Shown here in pieces: positions 7,818-17,342 of a stretch of 64,000 nt of DNA; position 1 is the stretch's first letter; each line of letters begins with the position of its first letter. This DNA is from Lutispora saccharofermentans (GTDB lineage Bacteria; Bacillota; Clostridia; Lutisporales; Lutisporaceae): assembly GCF_024363565.1 (NCBI RefSeq), contig NZ_JAJEKE010000003.1, positions 62,001-126,000 of the forward strand, given 5' to 3'. The notes under the pieces were generated by a model that was not told the origin of the DNA, ran no database searches, and was given only the letters and a program-made list of their open reading frames with translations. The translations under genes and the position numbers were made by a program.

Positions 7818-8807
7818 ATGCCGGCTTTACTGACCCACTACCTGTGCGGAGATATGGTGCTTAAATCAATAGATGCCCCTGGGGCGGCGGATATGATCAT
7901 TCAGCATAGGAACCTATTCAATCTTGGAACCCAAGGACCTGATATATTTTTCTATCATAACGCTTTGCCGTGGGTGAAAGGAGAAAGCTTGAGCAAATTA
8001 GGCGGGAAGCTTCATAGTGAAAAGGTGAGAGCTTTCTTTGAGTGTGCCTTGGCAGTCATTGATAGCATACAGAATGCTAAAAAGGAAATACTTCTTTCAT
8101 ATGTTTATGGCTACATATGCCATTATTCTCTGGATGTCCATACTCATCCCTATATATTTTATAAAACAGGATTTGCAGCAGATGAGACGGAGGATAAAAA
8201 AAAGTATGATGCCTATCATAGAAGATTTGAGGCAGAAATAGATGTGCTGATGGCAGATAAAATATTAAATAAAGATGCAAATAGAATAGAAAGCCATGAG
8301 CTCATAATGATTGATAGGGAAGAAGCCCTGGCAATATCTGATATGTATCATCGTATTTTTAAGAAAATATTTGATCTGGATATCCCTATAGAAAAAATTC
8401 AAAAGGCTCCTAATGATATGCGGCTTATAACAAAAGCTTTTCGGGACCCCCTGGGGATAAAGAAGCCTGTAGTCGCTTTTGCAGAAAAGCTTATGGGCAA
8501 GCATAATCTCATTTCCAATATGATATATCCGCTGAGGGTTGACAGCGATTTGGATCAATTGAATGTCAAGCATTCTTTATGGCACTGTCTCTGGGATAAA
8601 GAAATGCAGCTGAATTCTTCCTTTATGGATCTTTTTAATGAAGCGGCAGCGGAAGCAAAGCTTATGTGTGAAAGCATTGATGGATATATAAATGGGAGTA
8701 TTGGTATTGACGAAGTGCTGAGGATTATAGGCAACAGGTCTTTTTCATCCGGGCTGGACTGTTGCGAGGATATTAAGTTCAAATACCATGATTTGATATA
8801 TAGCTGA
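7818..8807 (+). CDS. Zinc-dependent phospholipase C family protein
   Basis: The 329-residue protein shows the spaced metal ligands expected of this all-helical family. They are THYLCGD (His7), LGTQGPDIFFYHN (Asp42), a His near 66, and GYICHYSLDVHTHPYIFY (His102, Asp106, His110). It lacks a signal peptide, unlike secreted clostridial alpha-toxins, so it is probably a cytoplasmic relative with an unknown phosphoester or lipid substrate rather than a toxin. AAAGGAGG precedes the ATG at proper spacing. It is monocistronic under the promoter at 7755-7783. Confidence 0.87.
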   Translation: MPALLTHYLCGDMVLKSIDAPGAADMIIQHRNLFNLGTQGPDIFFYHNALPWVKGESLSKLGGKLHSEKVRAFFECALAVIDSIQNAKKEILLSYVYGYICHYSLDVHTHPYIFYKTGFAADETEDKKKYDAYHRRFEAEIDVLMADKILNKDANRIESHELIMIDREEALAISDMYHRIFKKIFDLDIPIEKIQKAPNDMRLITKAFRDPLGIKKPVVAFAEKLMGKHNLISNMIYPLRVDSDLDQLNVKHSLWHCLWDKEMQLNSSFMDLFNEAAAEAKLMCESIDGYINGSIGIDEVLRIIGNRSFSSGLDCCEDIKFKYHDLIYS

Positions 8808-8819
8808 TTTTGTCAAAAC

Positions 8820-8848
8820 TTGATAAGGCATGGCGAAAATGATAAGAT
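8820..8848 (+). promoter_or_regulatory. Promoter of the GT2 - flippase - GT39 operon
   Basis: TTGATA at 8820-8825 and TAAGAT at 8843-8848 have a 17-base spacer. They lie about 100 bp before the GT2 start, beginning just after the stop codon of the previous gene. Confidence 0.5.
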
Positions 8849-8947
8849 AAGCATGTAGTTTAGGAAGCTAAGTGATATTATATTAGTTGGCAATTATGTA
8901 AATAATATAATATATAGAAATGAATGATTAAATTTTTGGAGGCTTAT

Positions 8948-9721
8948 ATGGATTCAAATATTGTAATAGGTTTGCCTGCCTACAACGAGGAAGGGGCGCT
9001 GCCGAAGCTCTTCGAGAAGCTGCTCTTCCTGAAGGATATATATGGCGAAAGATTCCGTATATTGGTGGTTAATGACGGCAGCAGCGATAATACGGAGAAT
9101 ATATTGAAGGAGTATAAAAAAAGCTGCGGATTTATTGATTATATCAATCATGATGTGAATCAAGGACTGGGAAGGGCCATGTATACTCTTTTTTGCCATG
9201 TCAGCCAGAATTATGGACAGGGCGATATATTGATAACTCTGGATGCCGATAATACCCACAATCCTAACATTATACCCAAGATGATAGATAAGCTGGTGAA
9301 AGAAAAGCTTGATGTGGTAATAGCATCCAGATTTGTTGAAGGAGGCAAGGAAGTAGGCCTTACTATAGAAAGAAAGATATACAGCAGAGGGGCCGCTGCT
9401 TTTTTGAAAATATTCTTCCCAATAGACAATGTGCATGATTATTCATGTGGTTTCAGAGCCTATGACATCGGATACCTTGATAAGGCTATAAAGGCTTACG
9501 GAGGAAAGCTTGTGACTTCAAAGGGCTTTGAATGTATGGCAGAGATATTGGCCAGGTTCAGCAAAATCGGGGTAAGGGCCGGTGAATATCCTTTGGTTCT
9601 GGAATATAACTTAAAGGAAGGCCGGAGCAAAATGAAAGTATTAAGGACTATAAAGGGATATTTCAGCCTTGTTCATAGGGTTAAGAAACCTACGGGGAAG
9701 AGAGGGGAATGCTATGAATAG
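8948..9721 (+). CDS. GT2 glycosyltransferase, polyprenyl-phosphate sugar synthase type
   Basis: The GT-A fold is clear: PAYNEE (10-15), VNDGSSDNT (41-49) and the DxD motif LDADNTH (98-104, Asp99 and Asp101). The lack of C-terminal membrane helices points to the dolichol/polyprenyl-phosphate mannose synthase group, which charges undecaprenyl phosphate with one sugar from a nucleotide donor. I start at ATG 8948 because GGAGG ends six bases before it; an in-frame ATG at 8924 lies upstream of that site. The stop overlaps the next gene's start. With the two following genes it would supply, flip and transfer a lipid-linked sugar; the sugar is unknown. Confidence 0.88.
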   Translation: MDSNIVIGLPAYNEEGALPKLFEKLLFLKDIYGERFRILVVNDGSSDNTENILKEYKKSCGFIDYINHDVNQGLGRAMYTLFCHVSQNYGQGDILITLDADNTHNPNIIPKMIDKLVKEKLDVVIASRFVEGGKEVGLTIERKIYSRGAAAFLKIFFPIDNVHDYSCGFRAYDIGYLDKAIKAYGGKLVTSKGFECMAEILARFSKIGVRAGEYPLVLEYNLKEGRSKMKVLRTIKGYFSLVHRVKKPTGKRGECYE

Positions 9722-10079
9722 AAATTTGATTGAAATACTGGTATCCGTGTTCATGGGTGCCATAGGCCAGACCGTATTGAAGCTGGGAGCAAATAAATTG
9801 GATAACCTGTCCTTATCCTTCAGGACGATTTTTAAAGATATCATACATATATTGATGGTACCTGAGATACTTGTAGGTCTGGTTCTTTTCGGGAGCAGCT
9901 TTTTGCTGTGGATCAAGGTTTTGACAAAGTCGGATCTGAGCTATGCCTATCCCATGGTGAGCCTGGGCTATGTTTTGGTAGCTTTGCTGTCTAAGTTTTT
10001 GTTCAATGAGCCCTTTACTGTCAATAAGGTCATAGGAGTGGTTATGATAATATCAGGAGTATTCATACTTAACAGGTAA
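9714..10079 (+). CDS. EamA/SMR-like small membrane protein, putative lipid-linked sugar flippase subunit
   Basis: This protein of 121 residues has four hydrophobic helices and the EamA/ArnE-like pattern (GAIGQTVLKLGANK; SYAYPMVSLGYVLVALLSKFLFNEP; GVVMIISGVFIL). ATG 9714 lies inside the end of the GT2 gene, giving an overlap of 8 bp and suggesting translational coupling. ArnE/ArnF-type proteins move undecaprenyl-phosphate-linked aminoarabinose across the membrane, and its position between a GT2 and a GT39 gene supports the same role for another sugar. A drug-exporting SMR function is less likely given the neighbours. Confidence 0.82.
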   Translation: MNRNLIEILVSVFMGAIGQTVLKLGANKLDNLSLSFRTIFKDIIHILMVPEILVGLVLFGSSFLLWIKVLTKSDLSYAYPMVSLGYVLVALLSKFLFNEPFTVNKVIGVVMIISGVFILNR

Positions 10080-10081
10080 GG

Positions 10082-11518
10082 ATGATAAAAATGAAAAAAG
10101 ACCGGTGGACTGTCGCAGTTACTATACTAGTTTTTCTTTTTATTTTAGCCATAAGGCTCCCTCATATAAACAACTCTCCCTGCGAGCAGGGGGATTTCTG
10201 GAGGCAGAGCGATACGGAATCCATAGCGAGAAATTTCATTGAGGATAGATTCAATATTCTTTATCCTCAATTTTATTATGATGGAGCCAAACCCAATTAT
10301 GTCCAGCTGGAGTTCCAGATAACTACCTTTATTATTGCGCTTTTATATAAGGCCTTCGGCTATCATTATTATCTGGCCAGACTGGTACCGATAATATTCT
10401 TTATGGGCTCGGCTTTATACGTTTATCTTATGACCAAAAGATATTACGGCAATCCGGCAGGTTGGTTTGCTGCTGCAGCTTATTCAATCATGCCGATGAA
10501 CATCTTCTATTCAAGGGCCATAATGCCTGAGTCTGCAGCTTTGTTCTTCTTTACGGGAGCCTTCTATTACTTTATCAAATGGTATGATGATGAAAAGCTT
10601 TCGTTCCTCTTCCTCTCTGCGGTGTTTACATGCCTGTCCATATCCCAGAAAACTCCTGCGGTTTTTATAGGTCTGGCAATGATATCTATGCTGATCAAGA
10701 AGTATAGGTTTAAGTTTTTGGGAAAATGGGAGCTCTGGGTTTTTGCAGCCATATCCTTGCTGCCTAACCTGCTTTATTTCATATGGTCAAAGAGTATCGC
10801 CGAGTTTGCCTTTGTCAGCAATATCGGCTTATTACATATTGCGCCGAAGACCGCCAAAGCTTTTTTCAATATTGATTCCTATAGGTTTGCGGCCGTCGAG
10901 ATTGCCGCAGCCATATCCTCAGGGCTTCTGGCAGTGGTTATAATAGGGCTTGTAGATGTTGAATGGGAGAAGGATTATCCTATGCTATTGTGGACTGCCG
11001 CCATGCTGATTGAGGTAATAGCTATAGCTGCGGTAATAAAGCTAAGATACTATTTTATTTTTATGACTCCCATAACTGCTGTATTGGCAGGCAAAACCCT
11101 TGGGAGATTGGGCCATAGGAAAAAGACGGTGATTGCAGTATTTTTGGGCCTGTCCTTGATAGCCTTATGGAATTATAGCGGAGCAAAGCCATACTTCATA
11201 GAAAAGGACAATATTTTAAGACAGGCTGAAATCATAAAAAGATATACAAATAAGGATGATCTGATAGTGATAGGCACCATGGAACCGGCTTTGCTGAATC
11301 AGTCAGGGAGAAGCGGCTGGAGGGCAAATATAGGGTATTACAAGGAAATACCCAGAGGTCCGGAGCAGGAGATCAGCTATTTAATAGAAAAGGGTGCAAA
11401 ATACTTCAGCCCATTGGGAGGTTACATATATAAAGATGACGGCAGCTATAAAAAGTACCTGGATGAAAACTTTGAAAAGCTCGGCGATGGGCAATATTTC
11501 ATATATAAGCTAAGATAA
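10082..11518 (+). CDS. GT39-family (PMT/ArnT-like) membrane glycosyltransferase
   Basis: The 478-residue protein has about ten membrane helices and a large polar loop after helix 1 holding EQGDFWRQSDTESIARNF. The Asp residues there (Asp38, Asp44) fit the catalytic loop of the GT39/ArnT fold. These enzymes use a polyprenyl-phosphate sugar on the outer membrane face to modify protein, lipid or cell-wall polymer. A soluble C-terminal part of ~100 residues follows the last helix. It starts two bases after the upstream stop; ATG 10091 is an alternative start. It completes the operon; the acceptor is unknown. Confidence 0.85.
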   Translation: MIKMKKDRWTVAVTILVFLFILAIRLPHINNSPCEQGDFWRQSDTESIARNFIEDRFNILYPQFYYDGAKPNYVQLEFQITTFIIALLYKAFGYHYYLARLVPIIFFMGSALYVYLMTKRYYGNPAGWFAAAAYSIMPMNIFYSRAIMPESAALFFFTGAFYYFIKWYDDEKLSFLFLSAVFTCLSISQKTPAVFIGLAMISMLIKKYRFKFLGKWELWVFAAISLLPNLLYFIWSKSIAEFAFVSNIGLLHIAPKTAKAFFNIDSYRFAAVEIAAAISSGLLAVVIIGLVDVEWEKDYPMLLWTAAMLIEVIAIAAVIKLRYYFIFMTPITAVLAGKTLGRLGHRKKTVIAVFLGLSLIALWNYSGAKPYFIEKDNILRQAEIIKRYTNKDDLIVIGTMEPALLNQSGRSGWRANIGYYKEIPRGPEQEISYLIEKGAKYFSPLGGYIYKDDGSYKKYLDENFEKLGDGQYFIYKLR

Positions 11519-11540
11519 GGGAGCACTAGGGAAAAAATTA

Positions 11541-11569
11541 TTGTGCAGAGCATAATTTTGGTTTAATAT
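11541..11569 (+). promoter_or_regulatory. Promoter of the AIM24-family gene
   Basis: TTGTGC at 11541-11546 and TAATAT at 11564-11569 are 17 bases apart, about 55 bp before the start codon. Confidence 0.45.
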
Positions 11570-11623
11570 GGAGTTAAATACATATAATCGTAGATGGAAA
11601 TATATTTTTTTAGGAGGGTTTTT

Positions 11624-12430
11624 ATGAAGAAAGCGCATGAGGTGGATTTTCAGCTTTACGGAGATGACATGCAGTTTGTGGAGATCCAGTTGGACAGCGG
11701 GGAAAGCATAGTGGCGGAAGCAGGAGCCATGATGTATATGGAAAACGGTATAGAGATGGATGCCGTATTCGGAGACGGCTCCGATGAAGATTCTAAAAAA
11801 GGCTTTATGGATAAGATGCTGGGGGCCGGAAAGAGAGTGCTTACCGGAGAGAGCTTGTTTATGACTATGTTTACAAATAAAAGCCCCGATAAAAAAGCAT
11901 TGGCTTTTGCTGCACCATATCCGGGTAAAATAATTGCCAAGGACCTGGGTGATATGGGCGGACAGCTGATATGCCAAAGAGATGCCTTCCTGTGTGCTGC
12001 CAGAGGGATACAGATAGAAATCGCCTTCCAGAAAAATATAGGCGCAGGCTTGTTCGGCGGAGAGGGATTTATAATGCAGAGGCTCATAGGGGACGGTTTA
12101 GCCTTCATGCATGCCGGAGGCACCATAATAGAAAAGGAATTGAGACCGGGAGAGACCTTAAAGCTTGATACCGGATGCTTGGTCGCTATGACCCCAAGCA
12201 TAAACTACAATGTAGAATTTGTAGGCAATGTCAAAAGCGCTTTCTTCGGAGGAGAAGGATTGTTCCTGGCTACCTTGAGAGGGCCGGGACATATATGGCT
12301 CCAGTCGATACCCTTCAGCAGGCTGGCAAACAGGATATATGCGGCTGCGGCAAAGGGAGGAAGCAAGGCAAAGGATGAAGGTAGCTTGTTGAGAGGTATA
12401 GGAATAGGAGATTTGTTCGGAAAAGATTAG
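11624..12430 (+). CDS. AIM24 family protein (TIGR00266 type)
   Basis: The soluble 268-residue protein is rich in glycine and beta-strand, with repeats typical of AIM24: [73 protein letters not shown]. Bacterial members have no firm function; the yeast namesake is mitochondrial. AGGAGGG precedes ATG 11624 by seven bases, so the longer frame from 11594 is not used. It is transcribed alone and closed by a good terminator. Confidence 0.87.
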   Translation: MKKAHEVDFQLYGDDMQFVEIQLDSGESIVAEAGAMMYMENGIEMDAVFGDGSDEDSKKGFMDKMLGAGKRVLTGESLFMTMFTNKSPDKKALAFAAPYPGKIIAKDLGDMGGQLICQRDAFLCAARGIQIEIAFQKNIGAGLFGGEGFIMQRLIGDGLAFMHAGGTIIEKELRPGETLKLDTGCLVAMTPSINYNVEFVGNVKSAFFGGEGLFLATLRGPGHIWLQSIPFSRLANRIYAAAAKGGSKAKDEGSLLRGIGIGDLFGKD

Positions 12431-12439
12431 ACAATATTG

Positions 12440-12475
12440 TAAGCCCTGCAAATTGCAGGGCTTCTGAGTTTTTTG
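12440..12475 (+). terminator. Intrinsic terminator after the AIM24 gene
   Basis: AAGCCCTGCAA pairs with TTGCAGGGCTT, followed by CTGAGTTTTTT. Confidence 0.85.
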
Positions 12476-12524
12476 ATACAGTGCCGATAAGTAGAAGGAT
12501 ATGTATAGATGAGCACGGGTTTTA

Positions 12525-12556
12525 GAACTCAGGATTCAGAGCTCAGAACTCAGGGG
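12525..12556. repeat. Word repeat family F (CAGGATTCAGAGCTCAGAAC), copy 1
   Basis: The core CAGGATTCAGAGCTCAGAAC is itself a run of near-palindromic words. A 32-bp identical stretch occurs at 29286-29317. Shorter or reversed copies lie at 14819-14844, 38841-38864, 47650-47674 and 54795-54830. Most sit just downstream of a gene's 3' end. Confidence 0.8.
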
Positions 12557-12620
12557 ATTAGGGTTAGACTCTGGGGTCAGAGGGTTACATAAACCACTGA
12601 AAGACACTGAAGTATTTTCT

Positions 12621-12900
12621 AATGCCATATCACACAGGAAAGCGAGTTACGAACCTAAGACTAAGTAAGACAGTTCTTCATTCAGGTGGAGTTTATCTCC
12701 GGCTGAATGTTAGAAATGTCAATCGGGTTCGTAGCGTGCCTTGCCTGCAGTTAATAAAAACTGAAGGCTTAGGCACGATAGAACGGGGTAAACTTGCTTA
12801 CTGCAGCTTCAAAACTCGCTTTGCTCAAACAGTTGAAGCTGCGGGCGTTACGCATCGTTAACTTACTCTAAGGTTCTTCACAAAATTCCTGCTTAGATAT
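12621..12900 (-). repeat. Palindromic repeat family A, reversed copy with a nested insertion
   Basis: Compared with the intact copy at 29385-29543 this one runs in reverse: ATGCCATATCACACAGGAA at the left and TTCCTGCTTAGATAT at the right. Between CTAAGTAA and ACTTGC the intact copy is continuous, but here ~120 foreign bases (12669-12788) are inserted, flanked by GTAA on both sides. The insert carries the family-C hairpin (CATTCAG...CTGAATGTTAG) and a second hairpin (CGTGCCT...AGGCACG). Confidence 0.8.
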
Positions 12901-13018
12901 GAGATTAGAAAAATAGAAAACCGTGTTAATCCGTGCTCTCCGTTCCCCTATGATCTCATCAGGCTATCCTAGCTTTCGCAACACGCAACTCGAAGCTTTT
13001 ATATATTCCGCTACAGTA

Positions 13019-13084
13019 AAATAGCATCCATGTATAGACTAAGTATGCTTATATACTATACGTGACTATACATGGATGCTATTT
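13019..13084. repeat. Long hairpin with a 19-bp perfect stem
   Basis: AAATAGCATCCATGTATAG at 13019-13037 is the exact reverse complement of 13066-13084. The 28-base loop is AT-rich with internal symmetry. It lies in the repeat cluster, so it may be another mobile palindrome rather than a terminator. Confidence 0.7.
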
Positions 13085-13095
13085 CCACTAACTCC

Positions 13096-13141
13096 ATATC
13101 TAAGCAGGTTCGTAGCTCGCATTCCTGTGTGATATGGCATT
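13096..13141. repeat. Family A, internally deleted copy
   Basis: Only the two ends of family A remain: ATATCTAAGCAGG and then CATTCCTGTGTGATATGGCA. The ~110 bases of internal palindrome are missing. Confidence 0.7.
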
Positions 13142-13329
13142 AGTCAGAACGAGAATGCTTATTAACCCTCCCCTCTGTGCTAATCAGTGTAAAGATCCGG
13201 CCAATCCGTGTTTCCCGCCCCCCATCCCTAGTCTTTGCAACAGGCAAATATAATTTTTTGCCCGATTCATAATAGGAGAAGCAAAGCCATAGAGTTTATT
13301 AGTACAAATAAACTGAGGTGGGAGTTTTT

Positions 13330-13917
13330 ATGATAAACAAGATATGGTTTTTTATTATCGCTTTTTCCATAGCCTTTGCAGCAACCAATGGGAGACTGGA
13401 GCTTTTAAATCAGGAGATATTCGCATCCTTGAAATCTTCTCTGGACCTATCCTTGGGGCTGTTGGGAAGCATGATGCTATGGTGCGGCCTGCTGAAGGCC
13501 GCAGAAAAGGCGGGATTGGTTGAAAAATTAAGCTCTATCATCAGGCCTGCCGTAGGATCGCTGTTCCAGGATATACCGGCCGGGAGTGCCGCAATGGGGG
13601 CTATGATAATGAATATAACCTCTAATATGCTTGGCCTGGGCAATGCTGCTACTCCCTTCGGATTAAAGGCTATGACGGAATTGCAGAAGCTAAATAAAGA
13701 GAAGGATACCGCCACAAATGCCATGTGTCAATTCCTTGTCATAAACGGAGCTCCTATATGCCTTATACCTTCTACGGTTATTTCTATAAGGGCTTCTCTT
13801 GGCTCCGGCAATCCGGGAGCAATAATCATACCCTCCATAATTTCTTCTGCAGCGGCAATAACGGTAGGGGTGATTTGCTGCAAGGTGATGGAGAGGATAG
13901 GAGGCAACGCACGATGA
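13330..13917 (+). CDS. spmA: Spore maturation protein A
   Basis: The 195-residue membrane protein opens MINKIWFFIIAFSIAFAA and carries the nucleoside-recognition (Gate) domain features LGSMMLWCGLLKAAEKAGLV, NMLGLGNAATPFGLKAM and FLVINGAPICLIPSTVISIR. SpmA and SpmB work together in the forespore to dehydrate the spore core. ATG 13330 is chosen because AGGTGGGAG precedes it; a GTG at 13318 is inside that site. It overlaps spmB by four bases. Its presence supports an endospore-forming host. Confidence 0.95.
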   Translation: MINKIWFFIIAFSIAFAATNGRLELLNQEIFASLKSSLDLSLGLLGSMMLWCGLLKAAEKAGLVEKLSSIIRPAVGSLFQDIPAGSAAMGAMIMNITSNMLGLGNAATPFGLKAMTELQKLNKEKDTATNAMCQFLVINGAPICLIPSTVISIRASLGSGNPGAIIIPSIISSAAAITVGVICCKVMERIGGNAR

Positions 13918-14420
13918 GTATAATTATACCCTTTATCATACTGTTCATACTGACCTACGGATATGCCAGGGGTGTCACTGTTTATGATGCTTTTATAGAA
14001 GGAGCAAGAGAAGGCATGGACATCACTCTTAAGATATTTCCATATATAGTTGCTATGCTTTTGGCAGTCGGGATGCTTAGAGCTTCGGGAGGACTGTCCC
14101 TCATTGCCTTTATTATGAAGCCTATAACCTTCGCTTTAAAAATACCTGAAGAAATATTGCCTCTTATCATAATGAAACCCTTGTCCGGCAGCGGTTCGCT
14201 GGGCGTGCTTGCCGATATATTGAAAACATCGGGACCGGACAGCTTGATAGGCATCATAGCTTCTACTATAATGAGCAGCACGGAAACCATTTTCTACACC
14301 ATAACAGTTTATTTTGGATCAATAGGAATAAAAAACATCAGGCATACACTGTGGGCCGCGATCATTGCCGATATCGCCGGAATAATCGCTGCTATAGCAA
14401 TCTGCAGCAGAATGTTCTGA
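13914..14420 (+). CDS. spmB: Spore maturation protein B
   Basis: The 168-residue membrane protein carries the SpmB version of the Gate domain: GAREGMDITLKIFPYIVAM, IIMKPLSGSGSLGVLADI, and STIMSSTETIFYTITVYFG. The start ATGA overlaps the spmA stop (4 bp), a sign of coupled translation. A longer open frame beginning at 13725 lies within spmA and is not used. It acts with SpmA in the spore envelope. Confidence 0.95.
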   Translation: MSIIIPFIILFILTYGYARGVTVYDAFIEGAREGMDITLKIFPYIVAMLLAVGMLRASGGLSLIAFIMKPITFALKIPEEILPLIIMKPLSGSGSLGVLADILKTSGPDSLIGIIASTIMSSTETIFYTITVYFGSIGIKNIRHTLWAAIIADIAGIIAAIAICSRMF

Positions 14421-14518
14421 TGAGCCGCCGGGGATAATTCTTCGCGGCTGGCGGGAAAGTTCGGGTATTGCAGGTGTGGTTGACCGCCTCATTTCATGAA
14501 AGAAAGGAGGTGGTGCGG

Positions 14519-14629
14519 ATGAATACTTATCAAATCATATCTTTGATGATAGGATTTGGCATGCTGATTCTAACGCTTGTCTCCTTAATTATTGACCTAA
14601 TAAAGGCAATAATAAAAGAGAAAAAATAA
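14519..14629 (+). CDS. Putative holin-like toxin, small hydrophobic peptide (type I toxin candidate)
   Basis: A 36-residue peptide starts at ATG 14519 behind a very strong AAAGGAGG site. It begins MNTYQIISLMIGFGMLI, continues with one membrane helix, and ends in a Lys-rich tail (KAIIKEKK). This matches the 'putative holin-like toxin' family of Firmicutes (short polar start, S-L-M-I-x-F-G-M motif, one helix, basic end). Such peptides damage the host membrane when overexpressed and are held in check by an antisense RNA. An antisense promoter and terminator are visible downstream (14621-14723). It is too short for ordinary ORF cut-offs. Confidence 0.78.
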   Translation: MNTYQIISLMIGFGMLILTLVSLIIDLIKAIIKEKK

Positions 14630-14708
14630 CCGCCCTGCATTGCCGTGCAGGACGGTTAAACTAATTTAACCACTGTGGTAACCGCATTTTGCGGATCCGA
14701 TTACCTTT
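14621..14708 (-). ncRNA. Candidate antisense antitoxin RNA to the holin-like toxin
   Basis: On the minus strand an extended -10 box TGCTATAAT (14723 down to 14715) would start an RNA near 14708. It would run about 85 bases into the toxin gene's 3' end. There a 12-bp stem (14628-14639 with 14646-14657, one mismatch) is followed on the minus strand by ATTTTTT, a proper intrinsic terminator. The overlap of convergent RNA 3' ends matches known TxpA/RatA- and BsrG/SR4-like systems. The -35 is weak. Confidence 0.55.
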
Positions 14709-14714
14709 ACATAT

Positions 14715-14723
14715 ATTATAGCA
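14715..14723 (-). promoter_or_regulatory. Extended -10 promoter of the antisense RNA
   Basis: The minus strand reads TGCTATAAT, a consensus extended -10. No strong -35 lies 17 bases upstream, which is usual for extended -10 promoters. Confidence 0.5.
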
Positions 14724-14771
14724 CATAAAATATAAAAATAAACAGTAAAAATGATTATAATAAAAATCAGA

Positions 14772-14800
14772 TTGACTAAATATTTGATTTATTGTATATT
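14772..14800 (+). promoter_or_regulatory. Promoter of the metG T-box leader
   Basis: TTGACT at 14772-14777 and TATATT at 14795-14800 have a 17-base spacer. The RNA would begin near 14807, pass a family-F repeat (14819-14844), and enter the T-box. Confidence 0.6.
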
Positions 14801-14984
14801 CTATATTATATAAGAACTTTGGATTCAGGATTCAGAACTCAGGAGAACGGGGAACAAAAATCACGAAAAGATATGAAAAGTTAAAAAATAGCCCTTTCGT
14901 GAAGTTTAGTGGTTCCCGTACTATTGACCCGTAAGGAATACCTAAGTCCTCGAAACCCGCAACTCGAAACTCGTATCAGAAATA

Positions 14985-15240
14985 TAAAAGTGATGATGGG
15001 AAGAGTAGTCTGGAAATATGTCAAAGAGAGCCGATGTCAGGTGAAAATCGGTACAAAAAGCCGGATGAACATGGTCCTTGAACCGTGTAGGTGAGGCATA
15101 TGCTTAGCCTGCACCGGAGACCTCCGTTACAGGGTAAAGTGATGATAGTCACTTATTGAGGTTTTTACTGTGAAGTAAAAATAAATTAGGGTGGTAACAC
15201 GATGCTCTCGTCCCTTTGGGGATTGAGGGTTTTTTTATTT
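14985..15240 (+). promoter_or_regulatory. T-box leader (methionine) controlling metG
   Basis: The leader begins with the usual stem I start (GTGATGATGGGAAGAGTAG). It has a specifier loop GAACATGGTC with the Met codon ATG at 15071-15073. The T-box sequence AGGGTGGTAACACG lies at 15187-15200, followed by a terminator whose T-run ends near 15238. Uncharged tRNA-Met would pair with the specifier and the T-box bulge (UGGN) and prevent termination. The synthetase start is 155 bp further on, with a small mobile repeat between. Confidence 0.92.
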
Positions 15241-15262
15241 TAAAAAGATTTCAATGTATAAA

Positions 15263-15346
15263 TTGTTTTGCTGACTGATAGAAGAGTGCAAGCTTACAAA
15301 GTCTTAGTCCCGGAGCTCTCGCAATCGTTATCAGTCAACATAACAA
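15263..15346 (+). repeat. Family B element, copy 1, between T-box and metG
   Basis: The imperfect ~19-bp terminal inverted repeats are TTGTTTTGCTGACTGATAG and TTATCAGTCAACATAACAA. The 84-bp unit carries the internal words CAAGCTTACAAAGTCTTA and GGAGC...GCAATCGTTATCAG shared with copies at 43350-43478 and 58660-58787. It ends 49 bp before the metG start. Confidence 0.8.
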
Positions 15347-15374
15347 CAGATGCATCAATTGGTTATTATAGTAA

Positions 15375-17339
<1,965 letters not shown>

Positions 17340-17342
17340 TGG

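Larger units (their letters stand above)
12476..13329. other. About 850 bp of non-coding DNA packed with repeats
   Basis: No protein gene is convincing here; open frames on both strands lie within repeats. The stretch holds the word repeat at 12525-12556, a reversed copy of palindromic family A with another element nested in it (12621-12900), a 19-bp hairpin (13019-13084), an internally deleted family-A copy (13096-13141), and 'CCGTGTTAATCCGTG'-like words. The promoter of spmA should lie near the end but is not clear. Confidence 0.8.

Noticed and set aside
7818..8807. Phospholipase C-like protein considered as an alpha-toxin
   Set aside because: It lacks a signal peptide and a C-terminal PLAT/C2-like domain, so secretion and toxin action are not supported.
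12622..12861. 79-codon open frame on the plus strand in the spmA upstream gap
   Set aside because: It lies wholly within family-A and nested family-C repeats, has no ribosome binding site, and is absent as a frame in the intact repeat copies.
13725..13913. N-terminal extension of spmB
   Set aside because: The extended part is an out-of-frame reading of spmA; ATG 13914 with 4-bp overlap and alignment to SpmB fits.
14909..15094. 61-codon open frame in the metG leader
   Set aside because: It overlaps the T-box stem I and specifier loop; the RNA structure explains the sequence and no ribosome binding site precedes it.
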